Notes under the pieces: model-generated
What the model saw: the letters and a program-made list of their open reading frames with translations, nothing else
Databases searched by the model: none
Told to the model about the DNA's origin: nothing
Assembly: GCF_003627815.1 (NCBI RefSeq)
Contig: NZ_CP032698.1
Span: forward strand, 4,402,001 to 4,466,000
Direction of reading: 5' to 3'
Origin: Streptomyces hundungensis
Lineage (GTDB): Bacteria > Actinomycetota > Actinomycetes > Streptomycetales > Streptomycetaceae
Length of the DNA stretch: 64,000 bases
Shown: positions 23,556-32,592 of the stretch, one piece after another
Layout: each line of letters begins with the position of its first letter
Position numbering within the stretch: the first letter of the stretch is position 1
Made by a program: the position numbers and the translations under genes

Positions 23556-26243
23556 TCAGAGTACGCGGGGCAGCGCGTCCAGTTGGGCGCGGGCCGCCGC
23601 CGCGCCCTCCTCGTAGCCGTGGTCGTCGGCCTCGCGGGCCGCGTGGGTGAGCTCGCGGCTGGCCTCCTCGGTGCGGCCGAGGCCGGCCAGCGCCTCGCCG
23701 TAACTGGTGCGCAGCAGCACCCGGCGCGGGATCGCCTCCGGCGAGGGCCCGAGGTCCAGGCCGCACCGGGCGTGTTCCAGGGCGGCCTGGTGGGCGCCCG
23801 CGTCGAGGTGGTGGCGGGCCAGGTGCTGGTGGGCGAGCATTTCGGTGGAGCGGTCGCGGGCCCGGCCGGCCAGCGCGAGGGCGTGGGTGAGCAGTTCGCC
23901 GGCCCGGTCGACCTCGCCGTACTGAGTGAGGATGAGGGCGAGGTTCATGCGGGCGATGGCCTCGCTGGTGGCGTCGCCGGCCTGGCGGGCGAGGTCGGGG
24001 GCCTTCTCCAGTTGGTCGAGGGCCTCGTCGTAGCGGCCCTCCTCGTGCAGCACCCAGCCGAGCAGGGCGCGGGTGCGTGACTGCGCGTCGAGCTCCTGCT
24101 CCACCTCGGCGGATTCCAGGGCCTGTTGGAGGAGCGGCACCCAGCCGTCGCGGACCCGCCACAGGATGAGCGGCCACTGGAGCAGCACGAGGCGCCAGGC
24201 GCGGTCGTGCATTCCGGCGGCGACGGCGGCGGCGACCGCCCCGCGCAGGGTGGCCCGTTCGGCGTCGTACCAGGCGAGCGCGGCCTGGCGGTCCTCGAAC
24301 TCGCGCACCGCCGCGGGCCGGCGGGCGCCGGGGGGCGGCGCGAAGCAGGGCTGGCTGCCGGGCTCGGCGGTGGCGGTGGCGACCAGGCCGGTGTGCAGAT
24401 AGTGGTCGAGGAGCCGGGCCAGGCCGTCCGGGTCGGCCTCGGGGGCGAGCGCGCGGGCGTAGAGGCGGACGAGGTCGTGCAGGGTGTACGAGTTCGGGTG
24501 GCTGCGCCCGTCGGGGCCGTGCGGGCCGGACTCGACGACGAGGTGGGCGGCGGCGAGGCGTTCGAGGGCGCTGGCGGCCTGGTCGGGGGTGCAGCCTGCG
24601 AGGGCGGCCGCCGTGTAGCGGTCGAGTTCGGAACCGGTGTGCAGGCCGAGCGCGCGGAACATCCGCCGGGCCTGTTCGGGCAGTTGCTGCACGGTCAGGT
24701 GCAGAGCCGCGGCGACTCCGGTGTCCTCGACGCGCAGCAGACCCAACCGGCGCTGTTCGTCGGCGAGTTCGTCGGCGAGGGCGGCGAGGGTCCACTGGGG
24801 GCGGGCGGCGAGGCGGGCGGCCGTGACGCGCAGCGCGAGCGGGAGGCCGTCGCAGAGCGTGGCGAGGCGGGCGGCCGCCTCGGGTTCGGCGGCGACCCGG
24901 TTCTCGCCGAGGACGGCGCCGAGCAGGGCGGTGCAGTCGGCGGCGGGCAGTTCGTCGAGGCGGACCGGGCGCGCGGCGTCGGAGGCGACGAGCCCGCCGA
25001 GCCGGTCGCGGCTGGTGACCAGGGTGACGCAGTGGTCGCCGCCCGGCAGCAGCGGGCGGACCTGCTCGGAGTCGCGGGCGTTGTCGAGGACGACCAGCAT
25101 CCGGTGGTCGGCGGTCAGCGAGCGGTAGAGCGCCCCCATCCCGGCCTCGGTCTCGGGTATGCGCTGGACCGGCACGCCGAGGGCGAGCAGGAACTCCCGC
25201 AGGACGACGGTGACTTGACGGGCCGGGGTGTCGCTGTAGCCGCACAGGTCGACGAAGAGACGGCCGTCGGGGAAGTCGGCGCGACGCTCGTGCGCCCAGT
25301 GCACGGCGAGCGCGGTCTTGCCGACGCCCGCGCCCCCGGTGACCACCGCGACCGCCCCGTACTCCCCGGTGGCGGCGAGCCCGAGCGCGCTGAGCTCGGC
25401 GTGCCGGCCGGTGAAACCGCGGGGCCTGCGGGGCAGCAACTCCGGGACGGCGAACGACGTTTCGGGCTCCTCGGGAGCCGGCCCGGCAGCGGTGACGGGC
25501 GTGCCGGTGTGGAGGATCTCGGCGTACGCCTCGCAGAGCGCCGGGCCGGGGTCCACGCCGAGTTCGTCGGCGAGCAGCCTGCGGGTGCGGTGGAACCACT
25601 CCAGGGCGTCGGACTGGCGCCCGGAGCGGCTCAGGGCCAGCATCAGGGCGGCCGACAGGGGTTCGCGCAGGGGGTGGGCGACGGCCTCGGTGCGCAGGAC
25701 GGCGGCGGCCCGGCCGTGCTCGCCGAGCTCCCCGTACGCCTCGGCGAGCGCCTCGACGGAGGCGATCCTGAGCTCTTCCAGGGTGTGCGCCGCGGCTTGC
25801 AGGGGCGCACTGGTGACGGTGCCGGTGAGGGCGGGTCCCTGCCACAGGGCGAGCGCCTCGCGCAGCAGGAGCACCGCGTCGCCGGGCTCGCGCCGGCCGC
25901 GGGCGAGGGTGACGAGTTCCTCGAAGCGGTGCGCGTCGATGAGGGTCTCGGGCAGCCGCAGCACATAGGCGGGGCCCTGGGTGGCCAGTTCGATCCCGTA
26001 CGCCTCGGCGCCGTGCTCGGCGAGCAGCGCCCGAAGCCGTGACACATGGCCTTGCAGGACGGTGCGGGAGTGCAGCGGTGGCTCTTCGTCCCACAGGGCG
26101 TCGGTGAGGCGGTCCACGGGGACGGCGACGTTGGGGCGCAGCAGCAGCATGGCGAGCAGGCTGCGGCGCTTGGCCGGGCCGAGCGGGAGGAACGCGCCGT
26201 CCTCCGTCGCGACGGCCACCGTTCCCAGGACGCGGAACTCCAC
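23556..26243 (-). CDS. AfsR/SARP-type regulator: OmpR HTH, BTAD, NB-ARC ATPase, TPR
   Basis: 895-aa pleiotropic-type activator. Begins MEFRVLGTVAVATEDG: a Trans_reg_C winged helix (about 1-95, KRRSLLAMLLLRPNVAVPVD), the bacterial transcriptional activation domain BTAD (about 100-250), an NB-ARC/STAND ATPase with Walker A TGGAGVGKTALAVHWA near residue 304, Walker B-like MLVVLDNARD, sensor VTLVTSRDRL, and C-terminal TPRs ending in LDALPRVL. In AfsR-like proteins, BTAD-bound HTH domains recognise direct repeats around the -35 region, and the NB-ARC part is a ligand or phosphorylation switch. GTG 26243 is preferred over the longer frame because the HTH domain starts there and AAGGGGG lies upstream. 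No biosynthetic cluster is next to it. Confidence 0.92.
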   Translation of the reverse strand: MEFRVLGTVAVATEDGAFLPLGPAKRRSLLAMLLLRPNVAVPVDRLTDALWDEEPPLHSRTVLQGHVSRLRALLAEHGAEAYGIELATQGPAYVLRLPETLIDAHRFEELVTLARGRREPGDAVLLLREALALWQGPALTGTVTSAPLQAAAHTLEELRIASVEALAEAYGELGEHGRAAAVLRTEAVAHPLREPLSAALMLALSRSGRQSDALEWFHRTRRLLADELGVDPGPALCEAYAEILHTGTPVTAAGPAPEEPETSFAVPELLPRRPRGFTGRHAELSALGLAATGEYGAVAVVTGGAGVGKTALAVHWAHERRADFPDGRLFVDLCGYSDTPARQVTVVLREFLLALGVPVQRIPETEAGMGALYRSLTADHRMLVVLDNARDSEQVRPLLPGGDHCVTLVTSRDRLGGLVASDAARPVRLDELPAADCTALLGAVLGENRVAAEPEAAARLATLCDGLPLALRVTAARLAARPQWTLAALADELADEQRRLGLLRVEDTGVAAALHLTVQQLPEQARRMFRALGLHTGSELDRYTAAALAGCTPDQAASALERLAAAHLVVESGPHGPDGRSHPNSYTLHDLVRLYARALAPEADPDGLARLLDHYLHTGLVATATAEPGSQPCFAPPPGARRPAAVREFEDRQAALAWYDAERATLRGAVAAAVAAGMHDRAWRLVLLQWPLILWRVRDGWVPLLQQALESAEVEQELDAQSRTRALLGWVLHEEGRYDEALDQLEKAPDLARQAGDATSEAIARMNLALILTQYGEVDRAGELLTHALALAGRARDRSTEMLAHQHLARHHLDAGAHQAALEHARCGLDLGPSPEAIPRRVLLRTSYGEALAGLGRTEEASRELTHAAREADDHGYEEGAAAARAQLDALPRVL

Positions 26244-26410
26244 GGTGGCGGTACCCCCTTGCTCCCCGTACCCGGACTTCCCGGACCTGGTCAGGGCCCG
26301 GACAGTCGAGGATACGCGGGGCGGAGGGGGGAGGTTCACGTGCCGGGGCCCAGGTGGCGCGGGTCACGTGAGGTGGTCACCACAGTGGGTGCCGGTGGTG
26401 TGGGTGCGCG

Positions 26411-26635
26411 TCACATGAGGGGGCCGCGGCGGTCCTCCTCCACGACGGTGGTGGTGGCTCCGGGAACCACACGCCGCCTGCGCAGCACACTGGTGAAGAC
26501 GGCCACGCCGATGATGCCGACGGCCATCAGGATCAGGCCCACGACGTCGACGTTCACACCGCTTGCGTGCCAGTCCGTCGCGAACGTGAGGATCGCCCCC
26601 ACCGCGATGAGGATGATGCAACCGCCCAAGCCCAT
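26411..26635 (-). CDS. Two-helix small membrane protein (DUF6458 family)
   Basis: 74-aa protein with two hydrophobic helices (MGLGGCIILIAVGAILTF; DVVGLILMAVGIIGVAVFTS) and a basic cytoplasmic tail (RRRRVV ... EEDRRGPLM). This matches the small DUF6458 membrane proteins common in actinobacteria, whose role is unknown. A GGAGGC ribosome site lies 7 bases before the ATG. It is on the same strand as the downstream SARP gene but 167 bases away. Confidence 0.82.
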   Translation of the reverse strand: MGLGGCIILIAVGAILTFATDWHASGVNVDVVGLILMAVGIIGVAVFTSVLRRRRVVPGATTTVVEEDRRGPLM

Positions 26636-26732
26636 GGATCTCGCCTCCGTGAAAGGTGGTGGACCGTCCGGGTACCCGCGCCCCGGACGGTCAATCACCT
26701 TGTGCGGTGCGGTGGTTGTACGCCGTCGCGCC

Positions 26733-28028
26733 TCAGGCCGAAAGGAACGCGGCAAGGGCGCCCGAGAGCAGGTGCGGGTCGTCGGCGCCGCACAGTTCGC
26801 GCGCGCTGTGCATCGACAGGATCGCCACGCCGATGTCGACGGTCTGGATGCCGTGCCTGGCCGCGGTGATCGGGCCGATCGTCGTGCCGCAGGGCATCGC
26901 GTTGTTGGAGACGAAGGTCTGCCACGGCACCCCAGCACGCTCGCACGCCGCCGCGAACACGGCGCGGCCGGCGCCGTCAGTGGCGTACCGGGCGTTCACG
27001 TTGACCTTGAGGATGGGGCCGCCGTTGGCGCGCGGGTGGTGCGTGGGGTCGTGCCGCTCGGCGTAGTTGGGGTGCACGGCGTGGCCGGTGTCGGAGGAGA
27101 GGCAGATCGTTCCTGCGAAGGCGCGGGCGCGGTCCTCGTACGTCCCTCCGCGGGCGAACACCGAGCGCTCCATGACGTTGCCGAGGAGCGGGCCGTCGGC
27201 GCCGGTGTCGGCCTGCGAGCCGTCCTCCTCGTGGTCGAAGGCGGCGAGCACCGGGATGAAGGGGAGGTCGTCGTCGCCGGAGACGGCGGCCAGGGCGGCG
27301 GCTCCGGCGTGCACGGAGAGCAGGTTGTCCATGCGGGGCCCGGCCACCAACTCCCGGTCGCGGCCCAGGTATGCGGGCGCCTCGACGGAGTGCAGCATCA
27401 GGTCCCAGCCGGCCACGTCGCCCTCGTCGAGCTCCGCCTCCTGCTCCAGGAAGCGGATCAGATCGCCTTCGTGCACGTCGTCGCCGAGACCCCAGATCGG
27501 CTGGAGGTGGCGCTGGCGGTCGAGCTTGAGCCCGTCGGTGTTGACCGAGCGGTCCAGGTGCACGGCGAGCTGCGGCACGCGCAGCAGCGGGCGGTCCACG
27601 TTGACCAGGCGGTGGCTGCCGTCCTTGAGGGTGAGCCGGCCCGCGATGCCGAGGTCGCGGTCGAGCCAGGTGTTGAGCAGCGTCCCGCCGTAGATCTCGA
27701 CGGCGACCTGCCGCCAGCCGTACGCCCCCGAGTCCGGCTGCGGCTTCACGCGCAGGTTCGGGGAGTCGGTGTGGGCGCCGACGATCCGGTACGGGGTGTG
27801 GGGTGCGGCGCCCTCGGGCACGTACCAGGCCACGATGGCGCCGCCGCGCAGCACGTACTTTCCGCCGTGCGTGCCGTCCCAGGCGTCCGTCTCCTGGACC
27901 TGCCGGAACCCGGCCTTCTCCAGGCGAGCGGCCGCGTTGGCCACGGCGTGGTACTGCGACGGGCTCGCCGCGAGGAAGGTCATCAGGTCGTCGGTGTGGC
28001 CGCGGTCGAAGCGGGGCGGTGTGCTCAT
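26733..28028 (-). CDS. M18-family metallo-aminopeptidase
   Basis: 431-aa cytoplasmic zinc aminopeptidase of the aspartyl/general M18 type. Metal and catalytic motifs are all present: GAHTDSPNLRVKP (first His and the catalytic Asp), AFDHEEDGSQADTGA (bridging Asp and the Glu pair), SSDTGHAVHPNYAERHDPTH, and the C-terminal IAILSMHSARELCGADD with the last His ligand. The insertion/dimerisation domain lies between about 95 and 230. It removes acidic or neutral N-terminal residues from peptides as a dodecamer in relatives. Monocistronic, with a repeat block upstream. Confidence 0.93.
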   Translation of the reverse strand: MSTPPRFDRGHTDDLMTFLAASPSQYHAVANAAARLEKAGFRQVQETDAWDGTHGGKYVLRGGAIVAWYVPEGAAPHTPYRIVGAHTDSPNLRVKPQPDSGAYGWRQVAVEIYGGTLLNTWLDRDLGIAGRLTLKDGSHRLVNVDRPLLRVPQLAVHLDRSVNTDGLKLDRQRHLQPIWGLGDDVHEGDLIRFLEQEAELDEGDVAGWDLMLHSVEAPAYLGRDRELVAGPRMDNLLSVHAGAAALAAVSGDDDLPFIPVLAAFDHEEDGSQADTGADGPLLGNVMERSVFARGGTYEDRARAFAGTICLSSDTGHAVHPNYAERHDPTHHPRANGGPILKVNVNARYATDGAGRAVFAAACERAGVPWQTFVSNNAMPCGTTIGPITAARHGIQTVDIGVAILSMHSARELCGADDPHLLSGALAAFLSA

Positions 28029-28040
28029 GCCGCCACCCTA

Positions 28041-28474
28041 ACGGCGCCCCACCCACCCCCTCCGGGGCTCCGCCCCAGTAGGCCCAGGGTTGGTTGGTTC
28101 CGCCCCCCTGGGGCTCCGCCCCAGACCCCAACGCGTTTGCCCACCCACCCGCCCGTGCAGCGGGTTGGTTGGTTCCGGGCCCCCTGGGGCTCCGCCCCAG
28201 ACCCCGTTCGCGCCTGAACGGCGCTCGTCCTCAATCGCCGGACGGGCTGAGGTGGCCGATGCGGGCCAGCACCGAGTAGTTAGGGGCGCGGGGAACTGCG
28301 CGAGCCCGGTGCTGGCCCGCACCGAGTAGTTAGGGGCGCGGGGAACTGCGCGACCAGCCACGCACGGTCCGCGGACGAAGACGGGTTTCCAGGGGCGCGA
28401 GGAACTGCGCGACCAGCCACCCGCGGCCCGCAGGCGAAAACGGGGTTTTGAGGGGCGCGGGGAACTGCGCGAGC
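28041..28474. repeat. Dispersed intergenic repeat block B
   Basis: Occupies nearly the whole 522-bp gap between the aminopeptidase and acyl-CoA dehydrogenase genes. It has four copies of AGGGGCGCGGGGAACTGCGC (near 28282, 28332, 28391 and 28451), one full copy of the 66-bp module in inverted orientation (28184-28249), and two further CTGGGGCTCCGCCCCAG-like half-modules upstream. Two GGCCAGCACCGAGTAGTTAG stretches form a 50-bp tandem repeat. Confidence 0.85.
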
Positions 28475-28503
28475 CGGGGCCCGGGGCGGGGGGGCATGGG
28501 AAA

Positions 28504-28533
28504 GGGGCTCGGGGTCCGACCACCCCGAGCCCC
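28504..28533. terminator. Terminator after the acyl-CoA dehydrogenase gene
   Basis: Perfect 11-bp stem GGGGCTCGGGG/CCCCGAGCCCC (28504-28514 with 28523-28533) around an 8-base loop, 18 bases past the stop in the direction of transcription. Confidence 0.8.
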
Positions 28534-28550
28534 CGGTACCGAAGGGGTGG

Positions 28551-30380
28551 CTAGAACGCCGCCTCGTCCAGCTCCATCAGCGAGTTGTCGACCGACTCCG
28601 CCAGCAGGCGAGCCGTACCAACCTCCGGCAGAACGTTCGCCGCGAAGAACTTCGCAGCCGCGATCTTGCCGGTGTAGAAGGGGACGTCCTTCGCGGAGGC
28701 CGAGGACAGCTTCTCGGCGGCGACGGCCGCACCCTTGAGGAGCAGGTAGCCGACCACCACGTCACCCGAAGCCATCAGCAGACGGGTCGTGTTGAGACCC
28801 ACCTTGTAGATGTTCTTGACGTCCTCACCCGTCGCCGTGAGGTCCGTGATCATCGTGCCGACGATCGCCTCCAGGTCGACGGCCGCCTTGGCCAGCGCGT
28901 CCAGCGAGCCGCCCAGCGCCTCGTTGCCGTTCTGCTCCGCGAGGAACTTCTTGATCTCCTCGGAGAGCGCGTTCAGGGACGCGCCCTGGTCACGGACGAT
29001 CTTCCGGAAGAAGAAGTCCTGACCCTGGATCGCCGTCGTGCCCTCGTACAGCGTGTCGATCTTCGCGTCACGGATGTACTGCTCGATCGGGTACTCCTGG
29101 AGGTACCCGGAGCCGCCGAAGGTCTGGAGCGACTCGTGCGACAGCTTCTCGTACGACTTCTCCGAGCCGTAGCCCTTCACGATGGGCAGCAGCAGGTCGT
29201 TCAGGCCGACGAGCGCCTTCGCGTCCTCGCCCGCCGCCTCCTTCACCTGGATCGCGTCCTGGATGGAGGCGGTGTAGAGGACGAGCGAGCGCATGCCCTC
29301 CGCGTACGCCTTCTGCGTCATCAACGAGCGCCGTACGTCCGGGTGGTGAGTGATCGTCACCTTCGGCGCGGTCTTGTCCATGAACTGCGAGAGGTCGCTG
29401 CCCTGGACGCGCTCCTTGGCGTACTCGAGGGCGTTGAGGTAACCCGTCGACAGCGTCGCGATCGCCTTCGTGCCGACCATCATGCGGGCGAACTCGATGA
29501 TCATGAACATCTGGCGGATGCCGTCGTGCTTGTCGCCGATCAGCCAGCCCTTGGCGGGGTGCTGGTCGCCGAACGTCATCTCGCACGTGTTGGAGGCCTT
29601 GAGTCCCATCTTGTGCTCGACGTTCGTCGCGTACACGCCGTTGCGCTCGCCCAGCTCGCCGGTCTCCCAGTCGAAGTGGAACTTCGGGACGAGGAAGAGC
29701 GACAGGCCCTTGGTGCCGGGGCCGTGACCCTCGGGGCGCGCCAGGACGTAGTGGAGGATGTTCTCCTCCATGTCGTGCTCACCCGAGGTGATGAAGCGCT
29801 TCACGCCCTCGATGTGCCACGAGCCGTCGTCCTGCTGCACGGCCTTGGTGCGGCCGGCGCCGACGTCCGAGCCGGCGTCCGGCTCGGTGAGCACCATCGT
29901 CGAGCCCCAGCGCTTCTCGACCGCGATCTCGGCGATCTTCTTCTGCTGCTCGTTGCCCTCCTCGAAGAGGATGCCGGCGAACGCGGGACCGGAGGAGTAC
30001 ATCCAGATCGCCGGGTTCGAGCCGAGCAGCAGCTCCGCGTACGCCCAGATCAGGGAGCGCGGCGAAACGGTGCCGCCGATCTCCTCGGGCAGGCCGAGCC
30101 GCCAGTACTCGGAGTCCATGAACGCCTTGTAGGAGCTCTTGAAGGACGCCGGGACCGGAGCGGTGTTCGTGGCGGGGTCGAAGACCGGCGGGTTGCGGTC
30201 CGCGTCCGCGAAGGAGTCGGCCAGCTCGTTCTCGGCGAGACGGGCGATCTCCTCCAGGATCGACTTGGCGGTGTCGACGTCCATCTCCCCGAACGGGCCG
30301 GTGCCGTACAGCTTGTCGCGTCCGAGCACCTCGAAGAGGTTGAACTCGATGTCGCGGAGATTCGACTTGTAGTGCCCCAT
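28551..30380 (-). CDS. Acyl-CoA dehydrogenase (long ~600-aa type)
   Basis: 609-aa FAD enzyme that introduces the alpha-beta double bond in acyl-CoA during beta-oxidation. It starts [20 protein letters not shown], then the N-terminal helical domain, the middle beta domain with [13 protein letters not shown], the C-terminal helical domain with [17 protein letters not shown] (catalytic Glu), and a ~100-residue C-terminal extension typical of the AidB/FadE5-like class. The ATG at 30380 fits family members; the longer frame to 30455 does not. The gene has its own terminator and an inverted-repeat operator candidate at 30425. Natural chain length cannot be told from sequence. Confidence 0.93.
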   Translation of the reverse strand: MGHYKSNLRDIEFNLFEVLGRDKLYGTGPFGEMDVDTAKSILEEIARLAENELADSFADADRNPPVFDPATNTAPVPASFKSSYKAFMDSEYWRLGLPEEIGGTVSPRSLIWAYAELLLGSNPAIWMYSSGPAFAGILFEEGNEQQKKIAEIAVEKRWGSTMVLTEPDAGSDVGAGRTKAVQQDDGSWHIEGVKRFITSGEHDMEENILHYVLARPEGHGPGTKGLSLFLVPKFHFDWETGELGERNGVYATNVEHKMGLKASNTCEMTFGDQHPAKGWLIGDKHDGIRQMFMIIEFARMMVGTKAIATLSTGYLNALEYAKERVQGSDLSQFMDKTAPKVTITHHPDVRRSLMTQKAYAEGMRSLVLYTASIQDAIQVKEAAGEDAKALVGLNDLLLPIVKGYGSEKSYEKLSHESLQTFGGSGYLQEYPIEQYIRDAKIDTLYEGTTAIQGQDFFFRKIVRDQGASLNALSEEIKKFLAEQNGNEALGGSLDALAKAAVDLEAIVGTMITDLTATGEDVKNIYKVGLNTTRLLMASGDVVVGYLLLKGAAVAAEKLSSASAKDVPFYTGKIAAAKFFAANVLPEVGTARLLAESVDNSLMELDEAAF

Positions 30381-30424
30381 GGCGACGGCTCCGTAAGCAG
30401 GGTGTCGGTTACATCTACCAGCAA

Positions 30425-30440
30425 GTAGGTCAGTCCCTAC
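30425..30440. promoter_or_regulatory. Inverted repeat GTAGG-N6-CCTAC upstream of the acyl-CoA dehydrogenase gene
   Basis: A 16-bp two-arm palindrome 45-60 bases before the start codon, in an AT-richer patch. The position and form suit a TetR-type fatty-acid regulator; no regulator gene is adjacent. Confidence 0.4.
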
Positions 30441-30495
30441 GATGATGCTACCCACCGGTAATAACGCGCAACCTCTGGCCGGGAACTGTGACGTG

Positions 30496-30726
30496 TCAGG
30501 CAGTGGAACTCTGGTGAGCCGGGTGTGGCTCCGGGTGCCGCTCCAGTGCCGCCGTGAGCGCCCGCGCGGTGTCGGCGTTGCAGTTCCCGAGGATGACGAG
30601 CGGGGGAGTACCGAAGTCCCGCCCGAGCGAGGGCAGCGTGATGCCGTGTTCTGCGAGCGCGGCTCGCAGCTCCATGACGGTGTTGTACGTGTCGTCCCGG
30701 CGGGGGGTGAGGGGGGTTTTGCTCAT
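30496..30726 (-). CDS. Small protein of unknown function, divergent from XRE-DUF397
   Basis: 76-aa soluble protein (starts [20 protein letters not shown]) that I do not recognise. The core [20 protein letters not shown] then [22 protein letters not shown] looks like a helix, a turn, a beta strand and a helix; the tail is Pro/His-rich. GGAGGC lies 6 bases before the ATG. It is divergent, with a 114-bp gap, from an XRE regulator that forms a unit with a DUF397 gene. Small partners of this kind are often found beside XRE-DUF397 pairs, which makes control by that regulator likely (inference). Confidence 0.7.
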   Translation of the reverse strand: MSKTPLTPRRDDTYNTVMELRAALAEHGITLPSLGRDFGTPPLVILGNCNADTARALTAALERHPEPHPAHQSSTA

Positions 30727-30840
30727 GGTGGCGCCTCCTGCGAGTGCGGTGTGTGACGAACCCCTCACAGATTGGCGCCGCTTCCCGTACGTTCGGAAGA
30801 GGTTCGGGGTCCACGGCCCAGGTGGTGGAAGGCGACAACC

Positions 30841-31716
30841 ATGGCTGTGCGCAAGGAGATTGACGGATCGGCGAGCGTTCCGGAGTTCTACGGCAAGGAG
30901 TTGCGCTGGCAGCGCGAACGGGCCGGGCTCACGCTGGAGCAACTGGTGGAGGGCAGCTTCTACGGAGTGAGCTACCTCAGCGAGATCGAGCGGGGGCAGC
31001 GGCGGATGCCGCCCGATCTGGCCCGCCATGTCGATCAGGCGCTCAAGACGGATGGGTTCTTCGCACGGCGCTGCGGGGACGTACGCAAAGCCCGGCAGGG
31101 CGCCCACGCTGCATATTTCGCGCCCGTCGCCGAGAGCGAGACGCGGGCACTGGTCATCGAGGAGTGGGCCAACGCCCTCATTCCCGGGCTGCTTCAGACG
31201 GAGGCGTATGCGCGTGCCGTCATTCACGCGACGCATCCGCTGGCGCTGCCCGAGGAGGTCGACGCGAAGGTGCACGCCCGGCGGCAACGAGCCCGCATCT
31301 TCGATGACCCCAAGTGCCCCGAGTACTGGGTCGTCCTGCACGAGTCGCTGCTGGGGAGCCCGATGCTGCCGTCTGCGGAAATGGCCGAACAGCTGGATCG
31401 CATCGCGGCGTTGGCGCATCGGCGGCGCATCGTTCCGCAGATTCTTCCGTGGAATGACGCCACCCGTCACTTCATGACGTCGTCGCTCAAGCTCATGGAA
31501 TTCGATCACGAGCCGCCGATCGTCTATACGGAGGGCATGTATCACGGACAGCTCATCGACGATCCGGCCCTCGTGAGGCGGTACCACAAGGCATACGATC
31601 GGCTGAGGGCCGCCGCGTTGCCGCTTGAGGCGTCCCTTGCCCTGCTCGACCAGGCGGCCGAGGAGTACCGAAATGGTGGGCGCAGCACCGGACTTGAGCG
31701 CGGCTCGCTGGCGTAA
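30841..31716 (+). CDS. XRE-family regulator with DUF5753 domain
   Basis: 291-aa regulator of the large Streptomyces HTH-DUF5753 family (BldB/WhiJ-like system). The N-terminal HTH_31 domain (about 15-75: LRWQRERAGLTLEQLVEGSF, YLSEIERGQRRMP) binds DNA. DUF5753 (about 105-275) opens with ALVIEEWANALIPGLLQTEAYARAV and carries IVYTEGMYHGQLIDD. Its stop codon lies 44 bases inside the DUF397 gene that follows, so the pair is translationally linked. In WhiJ systems the DUF397 protein modulates the repressor. GGAAGG precedes the ATG. Confidence 0.92.
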   Translation: MAVRKEIDGSASVPEFYGKELRWQRERAGLTLEQLVEGSFYGVSYLSEIERGQRRMPPDLARHVDQALKTDGFFARRCGDVRKARQGAHAAYFAPVAESETRALVIEEWANALIPGLLQTEAYARAVIHATHPLALPEEVDAKVHARRQRARIFDDPKCPEYWVVLHESLLGSPMLPSAEMAEQLDRIAALAHRRRIVPQILPWNDATRHFMTSSLKLMEFDHEPPIVYTEGMYHGQLIDDPALVRRYHKAYDRLRAAALPLEASLALLDQAAEEYRNGGRSTGLERGSLA

Positions 31717-31966
31717 GAGCTCGTACAGCAACGGCGACGGCGGGGACTGCGTAGAGGTTGCTGAGGGGTTCCTCGGCGCGGCTCGCTGGCGTAAGAGCAC
31801 GTACAGCAACGGTGACGGCGGCAATTGCGTCGAGGTCGCCGACAACCTCCCCGGGGTCGTCCCCGTACGGGACTCCAAGGCCCCGAACGGCCCCGCACTC
31901 ATCATCGCGGCCGGCGCCTGGGTGCCCTTCGTCGAGGCGGTGAAGGCGGCAGGCCTCCGCGGCTGA
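31673..31966 (+). CDS. DUF397 protein with an internal tandem duplication
   Basis: 97-aa partner of the upstream XRE regulator (WhiJ-associated BldB-like DUF397). The hallmark ARWRKSSYSNGDGGDCVEVA occurs twice, at about residues 10-35 and 36-61, followed once by the normal ending VVPVRDSKAPNGPALIIAAG. The second copy plus the ending is a full domain; the first is an extra 26-residue half. The duplication is at DNA level (78-bp period). Start ATG 31673, inside the regulator gene. Confidence 0.9.
   Translation: MVGAAPDLSAARWRKSSYSNGDGGDCVEVAEGFLGAARWRKSTYSNGDGGNCVEVADNLPGVVPVRDSKAPNGPALIIAAGAWVPFVEAVKAAGLRG
31698..31853 (+). repeat. 78-bp direct duplication within the DUF397 gene
   Basis: Two 78-bp units (31698-31775 and 31776-31853); both begin GCGCGGCTCGCTGGCGTAAG. 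The period keeps the frame (26 aa). About a fifth of the bases differ between copies, mostly in the second half, so the event is not very recent. Confidence 0.85.
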
Positions 31967-32009
31967 GACCCGCTGTCCGCCAGGACCCCGCGTCGGTAGT
32001 CTTGGGCGC

Positions 32010-32471
32010 ATGTACGGCTACGACCAGAACCCGGGCGCGCAGCAGCAGTACGCCCCGCCGCAGCAGCAGATGCAGGGCGGTTACGGGGAGCAGCCGCTGT
32101 ACCCGGAGCCGTCGCCGCCCTCGCTCGCCGACGCGGTGCGGGCCTTCACGACCGGCTCGCTCTCCGCCGAGGACTTCCAGCAGATCTTCGCGGGGGCCCG
32201 GGTGTACTGCCCGCGCGGTGACAACCCCGGGTTCCTGGCGCTGCACAACACCCAGCAGCCGGTGATCCCGATGTTCACCTCCCTCAAGGAGCTGCGCCGG
32301 TACGCGGGCAAGGAGTCCAAGTACTTCGTCATCACCGGCGCCGAGGTGATCGACCTCCTGCCCACCGGGTACGGCTTCGTGCTGGACATGGAGGGCGACC
32401 ACCGGATGGTCTTCGACGCGAAGGCCGTGGAGCAGATGGTCGACTTCGCGATGCGGCGCATGTACGGATAG
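32010..32471 (+). CDS. SseB-like domain protein
   Basis: 153-aa protein. A Gln/Tyr/Pro-rich N-terminus (MYGYDQNPGAQQQYAPPQQQ) precedes an SseB N-terminal-type domain (about 40-150) with FAGARVYCPRGDNPGFLALH, PVIPMFTSLKELRRYAG and GYGFVLDMEGDHRMVFDAKA. SseB was named as a secretion chaperone in Salmonella, but actinobacterial members are widespread and of unknown role. No ribosome site; a TAGTCT hexamer ends 7 bases before the ATG, so it is probably leaderless. Monocistronic with a strong terminator. Confidence 0.85.
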   Translation: MYGYDQNPGAQQQYAPPQQQMQGGYGEQPLYPEPSPPSLADAVRAFTTGSLSAEDFQQIFAGARVYCPRGDNPGFLALHNTQQPVIPMFTSLKELRRYAGKESKYFVITGAEVIDLLPTGYGFVLDMEGDHRMVFDAKAVEQMVDFAMRRMYG

Positions 32472-32494
32472 CCGGACCGGCTGAGCTTTGGGTT

Positions 32495-32530
32495 CTTCGG
32501 GCCCGTACCCCTTGGGGTGCGGGCCCGAAG
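32495..32530. terminator. Terminator after the SseB-like gene
   Basis: Long hairpin (32495-32511 with 32514-32530): CTTCGGGCCCGTACCCC against GGGGTGCGGGCCCGAAG, with one G-U pair; the physical loop is probably 6-8 bases. Confidence 0.85.
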
Positions 32531-32592
32531 TGTGTCCGGGGCGGGGGCCGGAAGGGGGGCGGGAATGGGCACGCCTTGCAGGATGTTCACCA

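Noticed and set aside
23556-26243. Biosynthetic gene cluster signalled by the SARP regulators
   Set aside because: No PKS, NRPS, terpene or RiPP genes in the window; bkd genes supply precursors genome-wide.
22519-26367. A 1282-codon open frame on the minus strand
   Set aside because: Most of it is an off-frame, Arg/Pro-rich shadow of the SARP gene; only its last ~258 codons (the DUF4232 lipoprotein) are a real gene.
26344-26410. Repeated GTCACGTGAGG/GGTGGTCACC sequences as a parS variant
   Set aside because: They lack the GTTTC/GAAAC arms of parS and are not a single palindrome.
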